Shown here piece by piece: positions 9,353-18,562 of a DNA stretch of 64,000 bases. The position numbers were made by a program, and so were the translations under genes. Origin of the DNA: Qipengyuania gelatinilytica (GTDB taxonomy: Bacteria; Pseudomonadota; Alphaproteobacteria; Sphingomonadales; Sphingomonadaceae); NCBI RefSeq assembly GCF_019711315.1, contig NZ_CP081294.1, positions 62,001-126,000 on the forward strand, read 5' to 3'. Each line of letters starts with the position of its first letter. Position 1 is the stretch's first letter. A model generated the notes under the pieces. The model made no database searches, had not been told where the DNA came from, and was given only the letters and a program-made list of their open reading frames with translations.

Positions 9353-9798
9353 AAGACAGGACCACGCAAGAGGGGGGCTGCCAGTGCGGCCGCGTTCGCT
9401 ATGAGGCGACCTACGATCCCGAGAATGCCTATCTGTGCCACTGCCGCATGTGCCAGCGTGCAACCGGCGGGGTTTCGATTGCCTTCCTGAGCCTTGCGAA
9501 AGACAACTTCACATGGAAGTCCGAGCCTGAGTGGTACGCCAGCTCGAGCTTCGCCAAGCGCCCGTTCTGCCAGGAATGCGGCACGCCGCTGGGCTTCCAG
9601 TTCGACGAAGGCCGCAACATGGACCTCGCCATCGGCACGCTCGACGATCCGTATGGGATCGAACCGCAGTGGCACTTCGGGGTCGAGCGCATGCACGAGG
9701 CCTGGCTCGACACCACCCATCTTCCCCGCAAGCGCGCCGACGAGGATGAGACCCTTCTTGCCAAATGGCGGGAGTCGAACGGCGGGATGCCCGAATGA
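9349..9798 (+). CDS. GFA family (CENP-V/GFA domain) zinc protein
   Basis: 149 aa. The ATG at 9349 overlaps the previous stop (ATGA). It has the zinc ligands of the glutathione-dependent formaldehyde-activating family: CQCG near the N terminus, CHCRMCQ (about 30-36) and FCQECGTPL (about 78-86). The family name comes from S-hydroxymethyl-glutathione formation, a role not established for most members. Coupling to a kappa-GST-like gene suggests glutathione adduct or aldehyde handling (inference). Confidence 0.9.
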   Translation: MKDRTTQEGGCQCGRVRYEATYDPENAYLCHCRMCQRATGGVSIAFLSLAKDNFTWKSEPEWYASSSFAKRPFCQECGTPLGFQFDEGRNMDLAIGTLDDPYGIEPQWHFGVERMHEAWLDTTHLPRKRADEDETLLAKWRESNGGMPE

Positions 9799-10550
9799 AT
9801 ACAGAAACTTTCGAAAGCTTCGACGGCACGAAGCTGGCCTTGCACCGTGTGGGCGAGGGGCGTCCGCTCGTCCTGCTGCACGGCCTGTTTTCCAGCGCCG
9901 AAATGAACTGGGTCAAGTGGGGCCATGACCAGCGGATCGCCGAGGAAGGCTTCGAGGTCCTGATGCTCGACTTCCGCGTCCACGGCCAGAGCGAGTCACC
10001 GCGCGAGCCGGAGGCCTATCCGCAGAATGTTCTGGTGCGCGATGTCGCGGCGCTGGTCGAGCATCTGGCGCTCGACGACTATGACCTTGGCGGTTTCTCG
10101 CTGGGCGCGCGGACCTCGCTTCATGCCGTGGCGCATGGTGTGCTGGAGCCGAAAAATCTTGTGATCGGCGGGATGGGCACGGCGGGCCTTGGCGAATGGG
10201 CCAAGCGCTCGGCCTATTTCAAGCGCGTGATCGACGAATTCGAGAACATCCCACGCGGTGATCCCGCCTATTTCTCCATGCAGTTCCTGAAGTCGCAGGG
10301 TGTCGACCGCGTGGCGGCGCGCCTGCTGCTGGACACGATGCCCGACCTCGATCTCGCCATGCTTTCGAACATCACTATGCCGACGCTGGTCGTGTGCGGC
10401 GACGAGGATCGCGACAATGGTTCTGCATCCGAACTCGCGGCACTGATTGCAAACTCCGACTTCGTCGAAGTGCCCGGCACGCATATGGGCAGCGTGACGA
10501 AGCCGGATCTCGGTATCGCCATGGCCGAATGGCTGGCGGCGCATAAGTGA
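9795..10550 (+). CDS. Alpha/beta-fold hydrolase
   Basis: 251 aa starting in an ATGA overlap with the GFA gene. The oxyanion-loop motif VLLHGLFSS (about 30-38), a nucleophile elbow GGFSLG with Ser102, an acid in VVCGDEDRD and a C-terminal His in GTHMGSV make a standard alpha/beta-hydrolase set. No signal peptide, so it is cytosolic. The substrate is not readable. It lies within a chain of overlapping genes running from asd to rimK. Confidence 0.9.
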   Translation: MNTETFESFDGTKLALHRVGEGRPLVLLHGLFSSAEMNWVKWGHDQRIAEEGFEVLMLDFRVHGQSESPREPEAYPQNVLVRDVAALVEHLALDDYDLGGFSLGARTSLHAVAHGVLEPKNLVIGGMGTAGLGEWAKRSAYFKRVIDEFENIPRGDPAYFSMQFLKSQGVDRVAARLLLDTMPDLDLAMLSNITMPTLVVCGDEDRDNGSASELAALIANSDFVEVPGTHMGSVTKPDLGIAMAEWLAAHK

Positions 10551-11065
10551 GCTTGCGCAGGGCGTTCATCTGGACGTGGGTCGGCGGACTGGTGCTGTTC
10601 GCCATCGTCATCGCGCTCGGAATGCCGCTGGTCCTAACGCAGGTCCCGGGAGGCATTCTCGATCACCAGGCAGCTGCTACTGGGGCCGAGGTGGACCGTA
10701 TCCAGTCTGCATGGCGCTCCGCAGGGCTGTGGAACCAGGCCGCGCTGGCGATGATGGGCGATCTCCTGTTCATCGGTATCTACGGCATCGGCTGCGTTCT
10801 CGGCGGTCTGTATTTTAGGCGGTCGGCGCAGCGGTGGATTGCATTCGCGGGTACCGTCGCTCTTGCCAGCGGGGCGGTATTCTTGGTCACCGATTATGCC
10901 GAAACGATCAGCCAGATCGTGCAGCTGTGGCGTTTCGAAGGCGACGATGGGCTTGCTGGCCTCGCCGCTACGGTGCGGCCATGGAAGATCGCCAGCTGGA
11001 TTCTGGCGACGCTGGCGATCATCGCCTGCCTGATGGGGGAGTGGAAGGCGCGTCGCAGCGCTTGA
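10547..11065 (+). CDS. Four-helix integral membrane protein of unknown function
   Basis: 172 aa. The GTG at 10547 overlaps the stop of the hydrolase (GTGA). Hydrophobic helices lie at about residues 7-32, 63-90, 96-116 and 146-164, giving four membrane spans with a periplasmic loop after the first. The sequence matches no family I can name. Overlap with the hydrolase gene supports expression in the same transcript. Confidence 0.75.
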   Translation: MSLRRAFIWTWVGGLVLFAIVIALGMPLVLTQVPGGILDHQAAATGAEVDRIQSAWRSAGLWNQAALAMMGDLLFIGIYGIGCVLGGLYFRRSAQRWIAFAGTVALASGAVFLVTDYAETISQIVQLWRFEGDDGLAGLAATVRPWKIASWILATLAIIACLMGEWKARRSA

Positions 11066-11132
11066 TTCCGCGCCCCAGCAGGTGCAATCCATCCCCATTG
11101 TCGGACAACCCCGTACGGGAAGAGGAAACATC

Positions 11133-12995
11133 ATGAAATTTGCCCCAGTCGCACTGTCTGCGCTCGCCATCTCGCTCGCCGCGTGCTCGCCTGCCAATTC
11201 GCAGACCGTAGCCAGCACGCCTGTAGCGCCTGCCGCAGCGGAAGATTCCTATCCGATGACGCCGCAGGGCGCTGCCGACTGGGTCGCGATGGTCGAGAAG
11301 GACCTGTTCGGCTTCTCTGTCGAATCCGCCAGGGTGCAGTGGCTGAATGCGACCTATATCGTCCACGACAGCAACATGCTGGCCGCGAAATACGGCGAGG
11401 TCTCGACCGAGAAATCGGTCGCCTATGCGAACAAGGCTGCGGAATACGCCCGCGTCGACGGCCTCGATCCCGACGTCGCTCGCAAGCTCGACATCCTGCG
11501 CAACGGCATCGTGATGCCCGCTCCGGTCCGCGATGGGGCGGCGGCGGAACTCGCGATCATTTCGACCGAGCTTGGCTCGCAGTACGGGCAGGGCCGCGGC
11601 ACGCTGAACGGCGAGGAAATCAACGGTTCGGACATCGAGGCGGCGATGGGTGACCTTGACCTCACGCCCGCGCAGAAGGCGGAAATGTGGGAGAGCTGGC
11701 ACAACAACGTCGGCGCCCCGATGCGTAGCGATTACCAGCGCATGATCGCCCTTGCCAACGAAGGCGCACAGGAGCTGGGCTTCGACGATCTCGGCGCGAT
11801 GTGGCGTTCGAACTACGACATGGACCCCGACCAGTTCGCCGCCGAGACCGAGCGCATGTGGCAGGAAGTGAAGCCGCTCTACATGGCGCTACACACCTAT
11901 GTCCGCGGCAAGCTCAACGAGAAGTATGGCGACGACGTGCAGCCTGCGACCGGTCCGATCCGTGCCGACCTGCTGGGCAATATGTGGGCGCAAGAATGGG
12001 GCAATATCTACCCGCTCGTCGCGCCCGAGGGTGCCGGCGATATCGGCTATGACCTTACCGAGCTGATCGAGCAGAAGGGTTACGACGAGAAGCAGATGGT
12101 CCGCGTGGGCGAAGACTTCTTCTCCTCGCTCGGCTTCGCACCGCTGCCCGACACATTCTGGGAGCGCAGCCTGTTCACCAAGCCCGCCGATCGCGAAGTG
12201 ATCTGCCACGCGAGCGCATGGGATGTGGACAATGTCGACGACTTGCGCATCAAGATGTGCATCAAGCGCAACGGGGATGATTTCATCACCATCCACCACG
12301 AGCTGGGCCACAACTATTACCAGCGCGCCTACAACAAGCAGGACTACCTGTACCTCAACGGCGCGAACGACGGTTTCCACGAAGCCATTGGCGACATGAT
12401 CGCGCTGTCGATCACGCCCGAATATCTCGTCCAGATCGACATGCTCGACGAAAGCGAAGTGCCGAGCGCGGACAAGGACATCGGCCTGCTCCTGCGCCAG
12501 GCGATGGACAAGATCGCCTTCCTGCCCTTCGGCCTGATGGTCGACCGCTATCGCTGGGGCCTGTTCGACGGCTCGATCCCGGCTGACGGGCTAAACCAGG
12601 GCTGGAACGACCTGCGCCTCGAATACCAGGGCATCACCCCGCCGGTCGCGCGTGACGAGAGCCAGTTCGATGCGGGCGCGAAGTACCACATTCCCGGCAA
12701 CGTGCCGTACACGCGCTACTTCCTCGCACGCATCCTGCAGTTCCAGTTCTACAAGGCCGCCTGCGACCAGGCGGGCTGGGAAGGGCCGCTGCATCGCTGC
12801 TCGTTCTACGGCAACAAGGAAGTCGGCAAGAACCTCAACGCCATGCTCGAAATGGGCGCCAGCAAGCCGTGGCCCGACGCACTCGAAGCCTTCACCGGCG
12901 AACGCCAGATGAGCGGCAAGGCGATGGCCGAATACTTCGCACCGCTCAAGGAATGGCTCGACGAGCAGAACGAAGGCATGGAGCAGGGATGGTGA
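11133..12995 (+). CDS. M2 family metallopeptidase (ACE-like peptidyl-dipeptidase), lipoprotein
   Basis: 620 aa from the ATG at 11133 (AGAGGAAAC upstream). The N terminus carries a lipobox (ISLAAC), so the protein is probably membrane-anchored in the periplasm. The gluzincin zinc site is HELGH at 389-393 with the third ligand Glu417 in DGFHEAIGDM, matching the HExxH-23-E spacing of angiotensin-converting enzyme. It should remove C-terminal dipeptides. The next gene begins inside its last codons (7 bp overlap). Confidence 0.95.
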   Translation: MKFAPVALSALAISLAACSPANSQTVASTPVAPAAAEDSYPMTPQGAADWVAMVEKDLFGFSVESARVQWLNATYIVHDSNMLAAKYGEVSTEKSVAYANKAAEYARVDGLDPDVARKLDILRNGIVMPAPVRDGAAAELAIISTELGSQYGQGRGTLNGEEINGSDIEAAMGDLDLTPAQKAEMWESWHNNVGAPMRSDYQRMIALANEGAQELGFDDLGAMWRSNYDMDPDQFAAETERMWQEVKPLYMALHTYVRGKLNEKYGDDVQPATGPIRADLLGNMWAQEWGNIYPLVAPEGAGDIGYDLTELIEQKGYDEKQMVRVGEDFFSSLGFAPLPDTFWERSLFTKPADREVICHASAWDVDNVDDLRIKMCIKRNGDDFITIHHELGHNYYQRAYNKQDYLYLNGANDGFHEAIGDMIALSITPEYLVQIDMLDESEVPSADKDIGLLLRQAMDKIAFLPFGLMVDRYRWGLFDGSIPADGLNQGWNDLRLEYQGITPPVARDESQFDAGAKYHIPGNVPYTRYFLARILQFQFYKAACDQAGWEGPLHRCSFYGNKEVGKNLNAMLEMGASKPWPDALEAFTGERQMSGKAMAEYFAPLKEWLDEQNEGMEQGW

Positions 12996-14002
12996 AGCCA
13001 TTGCGCGCAGGCTGGCTGGCGCTACCGCTGCTGGCGGCCTGCGCCCCTGTGTCCGAGGATGCATCGGTGCAACCGACACCGGACAAGGTGTCGGGAGCGC
13101 TCTTCGTCGCCGGCAAGTTCGGCAACACGCTCGCCAAGGTCGACCTGTCGACGGGCGAGGAGGTGCTGCGCGTCGATAGCTGCGCCAATCCGCATGAACT
13201 GGCGACCTCGCCCGATGACAAGCACGTCGCGCTGGCGTGCTACGGCGGGACCAGCGTCGATATTTTCCGCACCGATACGCTGGCGAAGATCAAGAGCATC
13301 GAGCTGGGCGAGAATGCGCGCCCGCATGGCGTCGTCTGGCATCCGAATGGCAATCTCTATTCGACTGCGGAAGGCCGCCAGTCGGTCTTCGTGATCCGCG
13401 ATCCGCTAGGCGAGACCGAAACCTTCGAATATTCGACCGGAAAGCGCGGCAGCCACATGCTTGCCGTATCACCCGACGCGCAGCATGCCTGGACGACGGA
13501 CCTCGGCGACAAGACTGTCACCCGGATCGACCTCGTGACCCGCCGCGCACCGTTCTCGGCGACTGTCGGCGAGGAGCCCGAGGGTATCGCGCTGACGCCT
13601 GACGGCGAAACGCTGTGGGTCTCCGCGCGGGGTTCGGACATGGCCTATGCGCTCGATCCGCAGAGCCTCAAACGCATCAAGGACGTGCCTGTCGGTGATT
13701 TCCCGCTGCGGATCGTGCTGCGGCCGCAAGGCGACTATGCGGTCACCTCCGACCTTGCTGATGGTGGCTTGTCGGTGATCGACACCGCCACCGGCGCCAA
13801 GGTCCGTTCGATCGCAGTGTCGAGCCCTGAGGAAGCGGAGGCCAAGACGCAGGTCACGATCCTGTTCTCGCCCGATGGCGAGCGTATCTATGTTGCCGAA
13901 ACCATGGCCAACACCATCGCCGAAGTCGATTTCGAGACCGGCGAGGTGCTGCGCCGCCTGCCGGGCGAAGGCGGGGGCGACGGCATCGCGATCATCGAAT
14001 GA
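12989..14002 (+). CDS. YVTN-type beta-propeller lipoprotein
   Basis: 337 aa from the ATG at 12989. The N terminus WLALPLLAAC is a lipoprotein signal. The body consists of about seven repeats in which phrases such as VAGKFGNTLAKVDLSTGEE, LSPDAQHAWTTDLGDKT and YVAETMANTIAEVDF recur, the pattern of cytochrome-D1-like/YVTN propellers. These proteins usually act as scaffolds or binding proteins in the periplasm; no catalytic residues are apparent. It overlaps the M2 peptidase by 7 bp and the RimB-like gene by 4 bp. Confidence 0.88.
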   Translation: MVKPLRAGWLALPLLAACAPVSEDASVQPTPDKVSGALFVAGKFGNTLAKVDLSTGEEVLRVDSCANPHELATSPDDKHVALACYGGTSVDIFRTDTLAKIKSIELGENARPHGVVWHPNGNLYSTAEGRQSVFVIRDPLGETETFEYSTGKRGSHMLAVSPDAQHAWTTDLGDKTVTRIDLVTRRAPFSATVGEEPEGIALTPDGETLWVSARGSDMAYALDPQSLKRIKDVPVGDFPLRIVLRPQGDYAVTSDLADGGLSVIDTATGAKVRSIAVSSPEEAEAKTQVTILFSPDGERIYVAETMANTIAEVDFETGEVLRRLPGEGGGDGIAIIE

Positions 14003-14463
14003 GCAAGGAACCCAAAGTCCTGCCCGCCGTAGGCTGGCGCGAGCTCGTGCACTTGCCGGAGCTCGGTCTGCACGCCATCCCTGCCAAGATCGACACCGGC
14101 GCGCGTACCTCTTCGCTCCACGGCGAGGTGATCGAGGAATTCGAGCGTGACGGGCAGAAATACGTCCGTTTCGCGGTCGATTTCGAACAGCAGCATGTGC
14201 GGCAGGTCTGCGAGGCCGTGCATGTCGACGTGCGCGGCATCACCAGCTCGAACGGCGAAACGCAATACCGTTATGTCATCAAGACGCCGCTCAAGATTGG
14301 CGACGTCGAATTTCGCGCCGAGATCAGCCTCGCCAATCGTCGCGACATGAAGTTTCCCATGCTCATCGGCCGTTCTTCGCTGCGTCGCAGATTTGTCGTG
14401 GACTCGGGATATTCCTGGCTGCAGACGCCGGAAATGAAGGTCAAGAAAGGCCACAAACCATGA
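13999..14463 (+). CDS. rimB: RimK-associated ATP-dependent zinc protease family protein (RimB-like)
   Basis: 154 aa. It belongs to the family of retropepsin-like proteins long called ATP-dependent zinc proteases: the DTGA active-site motif is in [14 protein letters not shown] (about 30-43) and a [19 protein letters not shown] block follows near the C terminus. Genes of this family are typically fused or adjacent to rimK, and RimB has been linked with RimK-mediated modification of ribosomal protein S6. Here the start overlaps the previous stop and its own stop overlaps rimK (ATGA), which strongly couples the two. Confidence 0.9.
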   Translation: MSKEPKVLPAVGWRELVHLPELGLHAIPAKIDTGARTSSLHGEVIEEFERDGQKYVRFAVDFEQQHVRQVCEAVHVDVRGITSSNGETQYRYVIKTPLKIGDVEFRAEISLANRRDMKFPMLIGRSSLRRRFVVDSGYSWLQTPEMKVKKGHKP

Positions 14464-15365
14464 AAATCGCCATGCTTGCCCGCAACCCTAATCTCTATTC
14501 GCACAAGCGTCTGGTAGAGGCTGCGGAAGAGCGCGGGCATACGCTCGATATCCTCAACACCACGCGTTGCACCGTTCACATCGCGAGCCACCGCCCCGAA
14601 GTCTATTACAACGGCGAACCCTGCGTCGGTTATGATGCGGTCATCCCGCGTATCGGGGCTTCGATTACCAATTACGGCCTCGCCATCCTGCGCCAGTTCG
14701 AGATGCGCGGCTGCTGGCCGCTGAACGAAAGCGTCGCCATCGGGCGCAGCCGCGACAAGCTGCGCAGCATGCAGATCCTCGCCAAGCATGGCCTCGGCCT
14801 GCCGCTGACGGCCTATGCCAACGATCCCAAGCAGGCCGAGGAGATCATCAAGGCGGTGAAGGGGCCGCCGGTGGTTATCAAGCTGCTCGAAGGCACGCAG
14901 GGCATCGGCGTGGTGCTTGCCGAGACCATGTCCTCGGCCAAGTCGGTGATCGAGGCCTTCCGCGGGGCCAACGTCAACATCCTCGTGCAGGAATTCATCA
15001 AGGAAGCGGGCGGCACCGACATCCGTGCTCTCGTGGTCGGCGGCAAGGTCGTCGCGGCGATGAAGCGGACCGGCGCTCCTGACGATTTCCGCAGCAACCT
15101 CCACCGCGGTGGCAGCGCCCAACTCATCAAGATTACCCCGGAAGAACGCTCGACCGCCGTCCGCGCGGCAAAGCACATGGGCCTGAACGTGTGCGGCGTC
15201 GACATGCTGCGGTCAAATCATGGACCGGTCATCATGGAGGTGAACTCCTCCCCCGGCCTTGAAGGCATCGAGAAAGCGACAGGCAAGGACATCGCAGGCA
15301 TGATCATCGATTACATGGCTGCCAATGCGAAGGTCGGGAAGACGAAAACCAAGGGGAAAGGGTGA
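14460..15365 (+). CDS. rimK: RimK family alpha-L-glutamate ligase
   Basis: 301 aa ATP-grasp ligase. Typical features are the N-terminal [20 protein letters not shown], the domain boundary GCWPLNES with [18 protein letters not shown], the ATP-binding strands [14 protein letters not shown] and [21 protein letters not shown], and the Mg2+-binding [13 protein letters not shown] near the C terminus. RimK adds glutamates to the C terminus of ribosomal protein S6 in E. coli. It is the last gene of the overlapping rightward run. rpsF lies only about 3 kb away on the other strand. Confidence 0.95.
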   Translation: MKIAMLARNPNLYSHKRLVEAAEERGHTLDILNTTRCTVHIASHRPEVYYNGEPCVGYDAVIPRIGASITNYGLAILRQFEMRGCWPLNESVAIGRSRDKLRSMQILAKHGLGLPLTAYANDPKQAEEIIKAVKGPPVVIKLLEGTQGIGVVLAETMSSAKSVIEAFRGANVNILVQEFIKEAGGTDIRALVVGGKVVAAMKRTGAPDDFRSNLHRGGSAQLIKITPEERSTAVRAAKHMGLNVCGVDMLRSNHGPVIMEVNSSPGLEGIEKATGKDIAGMIIDYMAANAKVGKTKTKGKG

Positions 15366-15368
15366 GCG

Positions 15369-16028
15369 CTATTTCGCAACCTCGGACGAGCGGTTCCCGG
15401 TGGATTGGTTGAGGCGATCTCGAAGGAAATGAATTAGGCCTTTTAGTCCTTCCGGAATCCTCGCCAGCCCCATGCGGCCACGGACCAGAAACCGGGAGAG
15501 ATACATGGCAGCGGCAGGATGCCCTTCCTTGCTAGCTTCGCGGAGCAGCAGCTCGATCCTCTCGTAGCCAGCACGGTCGGTGCCGAGCGCATGCATTCGC
15601 CACGCTAGCCAGAAATTGGCAACTACAAGTCCATCTGACACAGCGTCTTCGAGAATTCGGACTGCCTGTTGCTTGTAGCCAGTTGTAAAAAGGTATCGCG
15701 AATACTCCAGCGACGCTGAAGCCGATCCACGCTCGATCGCTGAGGCAAAAAGTTCGTGCGCGCGGTTTTCATCTTTCCCAACGCCTCGTCCGTAGGCGTA
15801 ACACTCAGCGAGGTGCTGAAGGGCGAGTATGGAGCCTTGCTCAATCAGTTTGGAATAGATGCGGTTTGCCTCTTCGCAGCCAGCCCAACTCTTCTTGTTC
15901 GCATCAAGCAGTGCATCGCCGTCAGGCTCTCGATCGAAGAACTCCCAATAGCGAGAGTGTTGACGATCCCAACGATCAACGTCGTCCCAAAATTGCTCGC
16001 GGTGTTCGCGACAGAATATACAGCCCAT
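15369..16028 (-). CDS. Sel1-repeat (TPR-like) protein
   Basis: 219 aa. Helical SEL1-like repeats begin near residue 55: ALQHLAECYAYGRGVGKDENRAHELFASAIERG is a canonical one (split here by description only), followed by degenerate copies (SASLEYSRYLF, VANFWLAWRMHALG, AAAMYLSRFLVRGRMG). Such repeats mediate protein binding. The N terminus has a CIFC pair and no signal peptide, so the protein is probably cytosolic. The base composition looks less GC-rich than its neighbours. It is convergent with rimK, 3 bp away. Confidence 0.75.
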   Translation of the reverse strand: MGCIFCREHREQFWDDVDRWDRQHSRYWEFFDREPDGDALLDANKKSWAGCEEANRIYSKLIEQGSILALQHLAECYAYGRGVGKDENRAHELFASAIERGSASASLEYSRYLFTTGYKQQAVRILEDAVSDGLVVANFWLAWRMHALGTDRAGYERIELLLREASKEGHPAAAMYLSRFLVRGRMGLARIPEGLKGLIHFLRDRLNQSTGNRSSEVAK

Positions 16029-16092
16029 AAGCTTACCCTAGCAGACTTCAGCTATCGAAGCTCGGCAAGGTCTTGGCTTCGCCCAGAACCGA

Positions 16093-17532
16093 CTACCTAA
16101 ACGGCGGTTCGTTAAACGCCCGCAATTTCCGGCTGTGGAGCTTCGGGCCTTCCTGCCTCAGTAAGTCGCAAGCGGTGACACCGATCTGCAAGTGGGCCGC
16201 AATGGCTTCCTCGTAGAACTTGTTGGCCTGGCCGGGCAGCTTGATCTCGCCGTGCAGCGGCTTGTCCGACACGCATAGCAGCGTGCCGTAAGGGACGCGG
16301 AAGCGATAGCCTTGCGCGGCGATGGTCGCGCTCTCCATGTCGATGCCGACTGCGCGGGAGAGCGAAAGGCGGCGGGCCGAGCTGGTGTAGCGAAGCTCCC
16401 AGTTGCGATCGTCGGTGGTGACGACCGTGCCGGTGCGCATGCGCTTCTTGAGGTCGCTGCCGTGTTCACCCGAAACTGCCTCGGCGGCACCGGCGAGGGC
16501 TTGCTGGACCTCGGCAATGGCGGGGAGGGGGATTTCGGGCGGAAGGACCGGGTCGAGTACGTGGTCGTCGCGCAGATATGCATGGGCGAGCACGTAGTCG
16601 CCGATCTTCTGGCTCGGGCGCAGGCCGCCGCAGTGGCCGATCATCAGCCACGCTTCGGGTCGCAGCACCGCGAGGTGGTCGCAGATCGTCTTGGCGTTGG
16701 ACGGGCCGACACCGATGTTAACGAGCGTGATGCCGCCGCGGTTTTCACCGACGAGATGATAGGCTGGCATCTGGTGGCGGCGCCATGCCGTGTCCGACAG
16801 CTGGCCGCGTGCGTTTTCGGTGGATTCGGTCAACATCATGCCGCCGGCGCCTGCCAGTGCGGTGAAACCGTTCTTGCCGAGCTGGGCGCCTGCCCAGTCC
16901 ACGAACTCGTCGACATAGCGGTGGTAGTTCGTGAACAGGATAAAGCGCTGGAAGTGCTGGACGTCGGTGCCGGTGTAGTGGGCAAGGCGCGCAAGGCTGA
17001 AATCGGTGCGCAGGCCATCGAATAGCGACAGCGGGATGGGATCGTCGGGGTTTTCCAGTTCGATACCGTCGGCGAGCTCGTCACCGATATCGGCGAGGTC
17101 TGTCGAGGGGAAATGACGGGCAATCTCGTTGGGATCGATCCCTGCCAGTTCGGCACCGGCCTGTCCGTCGAGCACGTAGGGGAAGGGGATTTCCTGGCGC
17201 GAGGAACCGACCTCGACCTCGATCTCGTAATTGCTTTCGATCAGCTCGATCTGCTCGCGGATATAGTCGCTGAACAGGCTCGGCTTGGTAATGGTCGTCG
17301 AATAGAGACCCGGCGTATTCAGTCGGCCGAATGCCCGGCTCGCGCCTTCGGGCATTTCCCCGCCGCGAAACAGGATCCGCAATTCGGGATAGGCATAGCT
17401 ACCATCCTTGCGGCGTTCGGCGGGGGGAAGGGTGCGGTCGCGTCCGAAGGCGATGACATCGTCGCGCAGCCGCGCGGTCGCGGCATCATAGACGGACTGA
17501 AGCTTGTCGAGAATCTGTTCGATTGTATCCAT
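16093..17532 (-). CDS. amn: AMP nucleosidase
   Basis: 479 aa, the usual length for Amn. It hydrolyses AMP to adenine and ribose 5-phosphate and helps regulate adenylate pools. The N-terminal domain (about 1-180) is specific to Amn; the C-terminal half is a nucleoside-phosphorylase-like fold with VGPSNAKTICDHLAVLRP, MIGHCGGLR and the ribose-binding GIDMESATIA (about residues 400-410). The ATG is preceded by GGAGAAAAAGG. It lies downstream of the rplI terminator and is probably transcribed separately. Confidence 0.96.
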   Translation of the reverse strand: MDTIEQILDKLQSVYDAATARLRDDVIAFGRDRTLPPAERRKDGSYAYPELRILFRGGEMPEGASRAFGRLNTPGLYSTTITKPSLFSDYIREQIELIESNYEIEVEVGSSRQEIPFPYVLDGQAGAELAGIDPNEIARHFPSTDLADIGDELADGIELENPDDPIPLSLFDGLRTDFSLARLAHYTGTDVQHFQRFILFTNYHRYVDEFVDWAGAQLGKNGFTALAGAGGMMLTESTENARGQLSDTAWRRHQMPAYHLVGENRGGITLVNIGVGPSNAKTICDHLAVLRPEAWLMIGHCGGLRPSQKIGDYVLAHAYLRDDHVLDPVLPPEIPLPAIAEVQQALAGAAEAVSGEHGSDLKKRMRTGTVVTTDDRNWELRYTSSARRLSLSRAVGIDMESATIAAQGYRFRVPYGTLLCVSDKPLHGEIKLPGQANKFYEEAIAAHLQIGVTACDLLRQEGPKLHSRKLRAFNEPPFR

Positions 17533-17599
17533 ATGGGCCTTTTTCTCCTGGCTCTTTTCGTTTTCGTGACCCCCTCTGCCACAGGAGGGCGCCTGTTAC

Positions 17600-17634
17600 A
17601 AAAAGGGCGCGGGGACCGAAGTCGCCGCGCCCTT
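17600..17634 (-). terminator. Rho-independent terminator after rplI
   Basis: A 10-bp perfect stem (AAGGGCGCGG at 17603-17612 pairing with CCGCGCCCTT at 17625-17634) surrounds a 12-base loop. In the leftward direction it runs into TTTTT. It lies about 25 bp beyond the rplI stop. Confidence 0.85.
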
Positions 17635-17656
17635 GATGTCTGGTGTGCGAGAAGCC

Positions 17657-18325
17657 TTAGGCTTCGTCGCCTTCCGGCTTGGTCGCTTCGATGAGGGCTT
17701 CCGTTTCGGTGGTGCCTTCTTCGGTGCTGACGCCGTCTTCGAGCATGTCCTCGGGGATTTCACCCGGCTCGAGGGTCGGATCGATGGCATTGGCAGCAGC
17801 CATTTCCTCGATCTCGGCCTGCTCTTCTTCGAACATCTGGGCAAGAACGTCGACGCCCTGCGTCTGCAGTTCTGCTTCGTCGTCCGAGCGGGCAACGTTT
17901 GCCTTCACGGTGACCGAAACCTCGGGGTGGAGGTCGATACGCACGTCATGCATGCCGATCGTCTTGATCGGGTTACCCATGATGACCTGCTTCTTGTCGA
18001 TCTCGTGACCCTTGTCGGCGAGGCCGTTGACGATGTCGCGAACGTTCACCGAACCGTAAAGCTGGCCGGTGTTCGATGCTGCGCGGATCAGGATGACTTC
18101 GACGCCATCGACCTTTTCGCCGTTCTTTTCGGCTTCGGCGCGACGTTCGGCGTTTTCCTTCTCGAGACGCTCGCGGTTGGCTTCGAAGACCTTCTTGTTG
18201 GCTTCGTTGGCGCGCAGGGCCTTCTTCTGCGGGAGCAGGAAGTTGCGTGCGTAGCCGTCCTTCACGGTGACAACATCACCGATCGTGCCGAGCTTTTCGA
18301 TACGCTGGAGGAGAATGATATCCAT
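17657..18325 (-). CDS. rplI: 50S ribosomal protein L9
   Basis: 222 aa, longer than the usual ~150. The N-terminal domain [19 protein letters not shown] with [14 protein letters not shown] is diagnostic, followed by the long connecting helix (about 45-75) and the C-terminal rRNA-binding domain (to about 150). About 60 further residues form an acidic, Pro/Glu/Thr-rich tail (for example [14 protein letters not shown]) with no counterpart in short L9 proteins. It is the last gene of the rpsF-rpsR-rplI operon and ends before a strong terminator. Confidence 0.97.
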   Translation of the reverse strand: MDIILLQRIEKLGTIGDVVTVKDGYARNFLLPQKKALRANEANKKVFEANRERLEKENAERRAEAEKNGEKVDGVEVILIRAASNTGQLYGSVNVRDIVNGLADKGHEIDKKQVIMGNPIKTIGMHDVRIDLHPEVSVTVKANVARSDDEAELQTQGVDVLAQMFEEEQAEIEEMAAANAIDPTLEPGEIPEDMLEDGVSTEEGTTETEALIEATKPEGDEA

Positions 18326-18337
18326 GATGTCTTCCCC

Positions 18338-18562
18338 TTACTTCACGATGTACGGCAGCAGGCCGATGTGGCGAGCGCGCTTGATGGCCTTGGCCAGTTC
18401 ACGCTGCTTCTTCGCACTTACGGCGGTGATGCGGCTGGGGACGATCTTGCCACGCTCGGACATGAAGCCCTGCAGCAGACGAACGTCCTTGTAGTCGATA
18501 GCCGGCGCGTTCTTCGCGGAGAACGGGCAGGTCTTGCGGCGGCGGAAAAACGGGCGGGCCAT
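18338..18562 (-). CDS. rpsR: 30S ribosomal protein S18
   Basis: 74 aa. The protein contains [12 protein letters not shown] near the start, the [17 protein letters not shown] core and the [21 protein letters not shown]-terminal block of S18, which binds 16S rRNA as a heterodimer with S6. Its start overlaps the last base of rpsF, and it is followed 12 bp later by rplI. Confidence 0.97.
   Translation of the reverse strand: MARPFFRRRKTCPFSAKNAPAIDYKDVRLLQGFMSERGKIVPSRITAVSAKKQRELAKAIKRARHIGLLPYIVK

Noticed and set aside
15756..16100. 114-codon plus-strand frame over the Sel1 gene
   Set aside because: The Sel1 repeats on the minus strand are clear, so this frame is a shadow.
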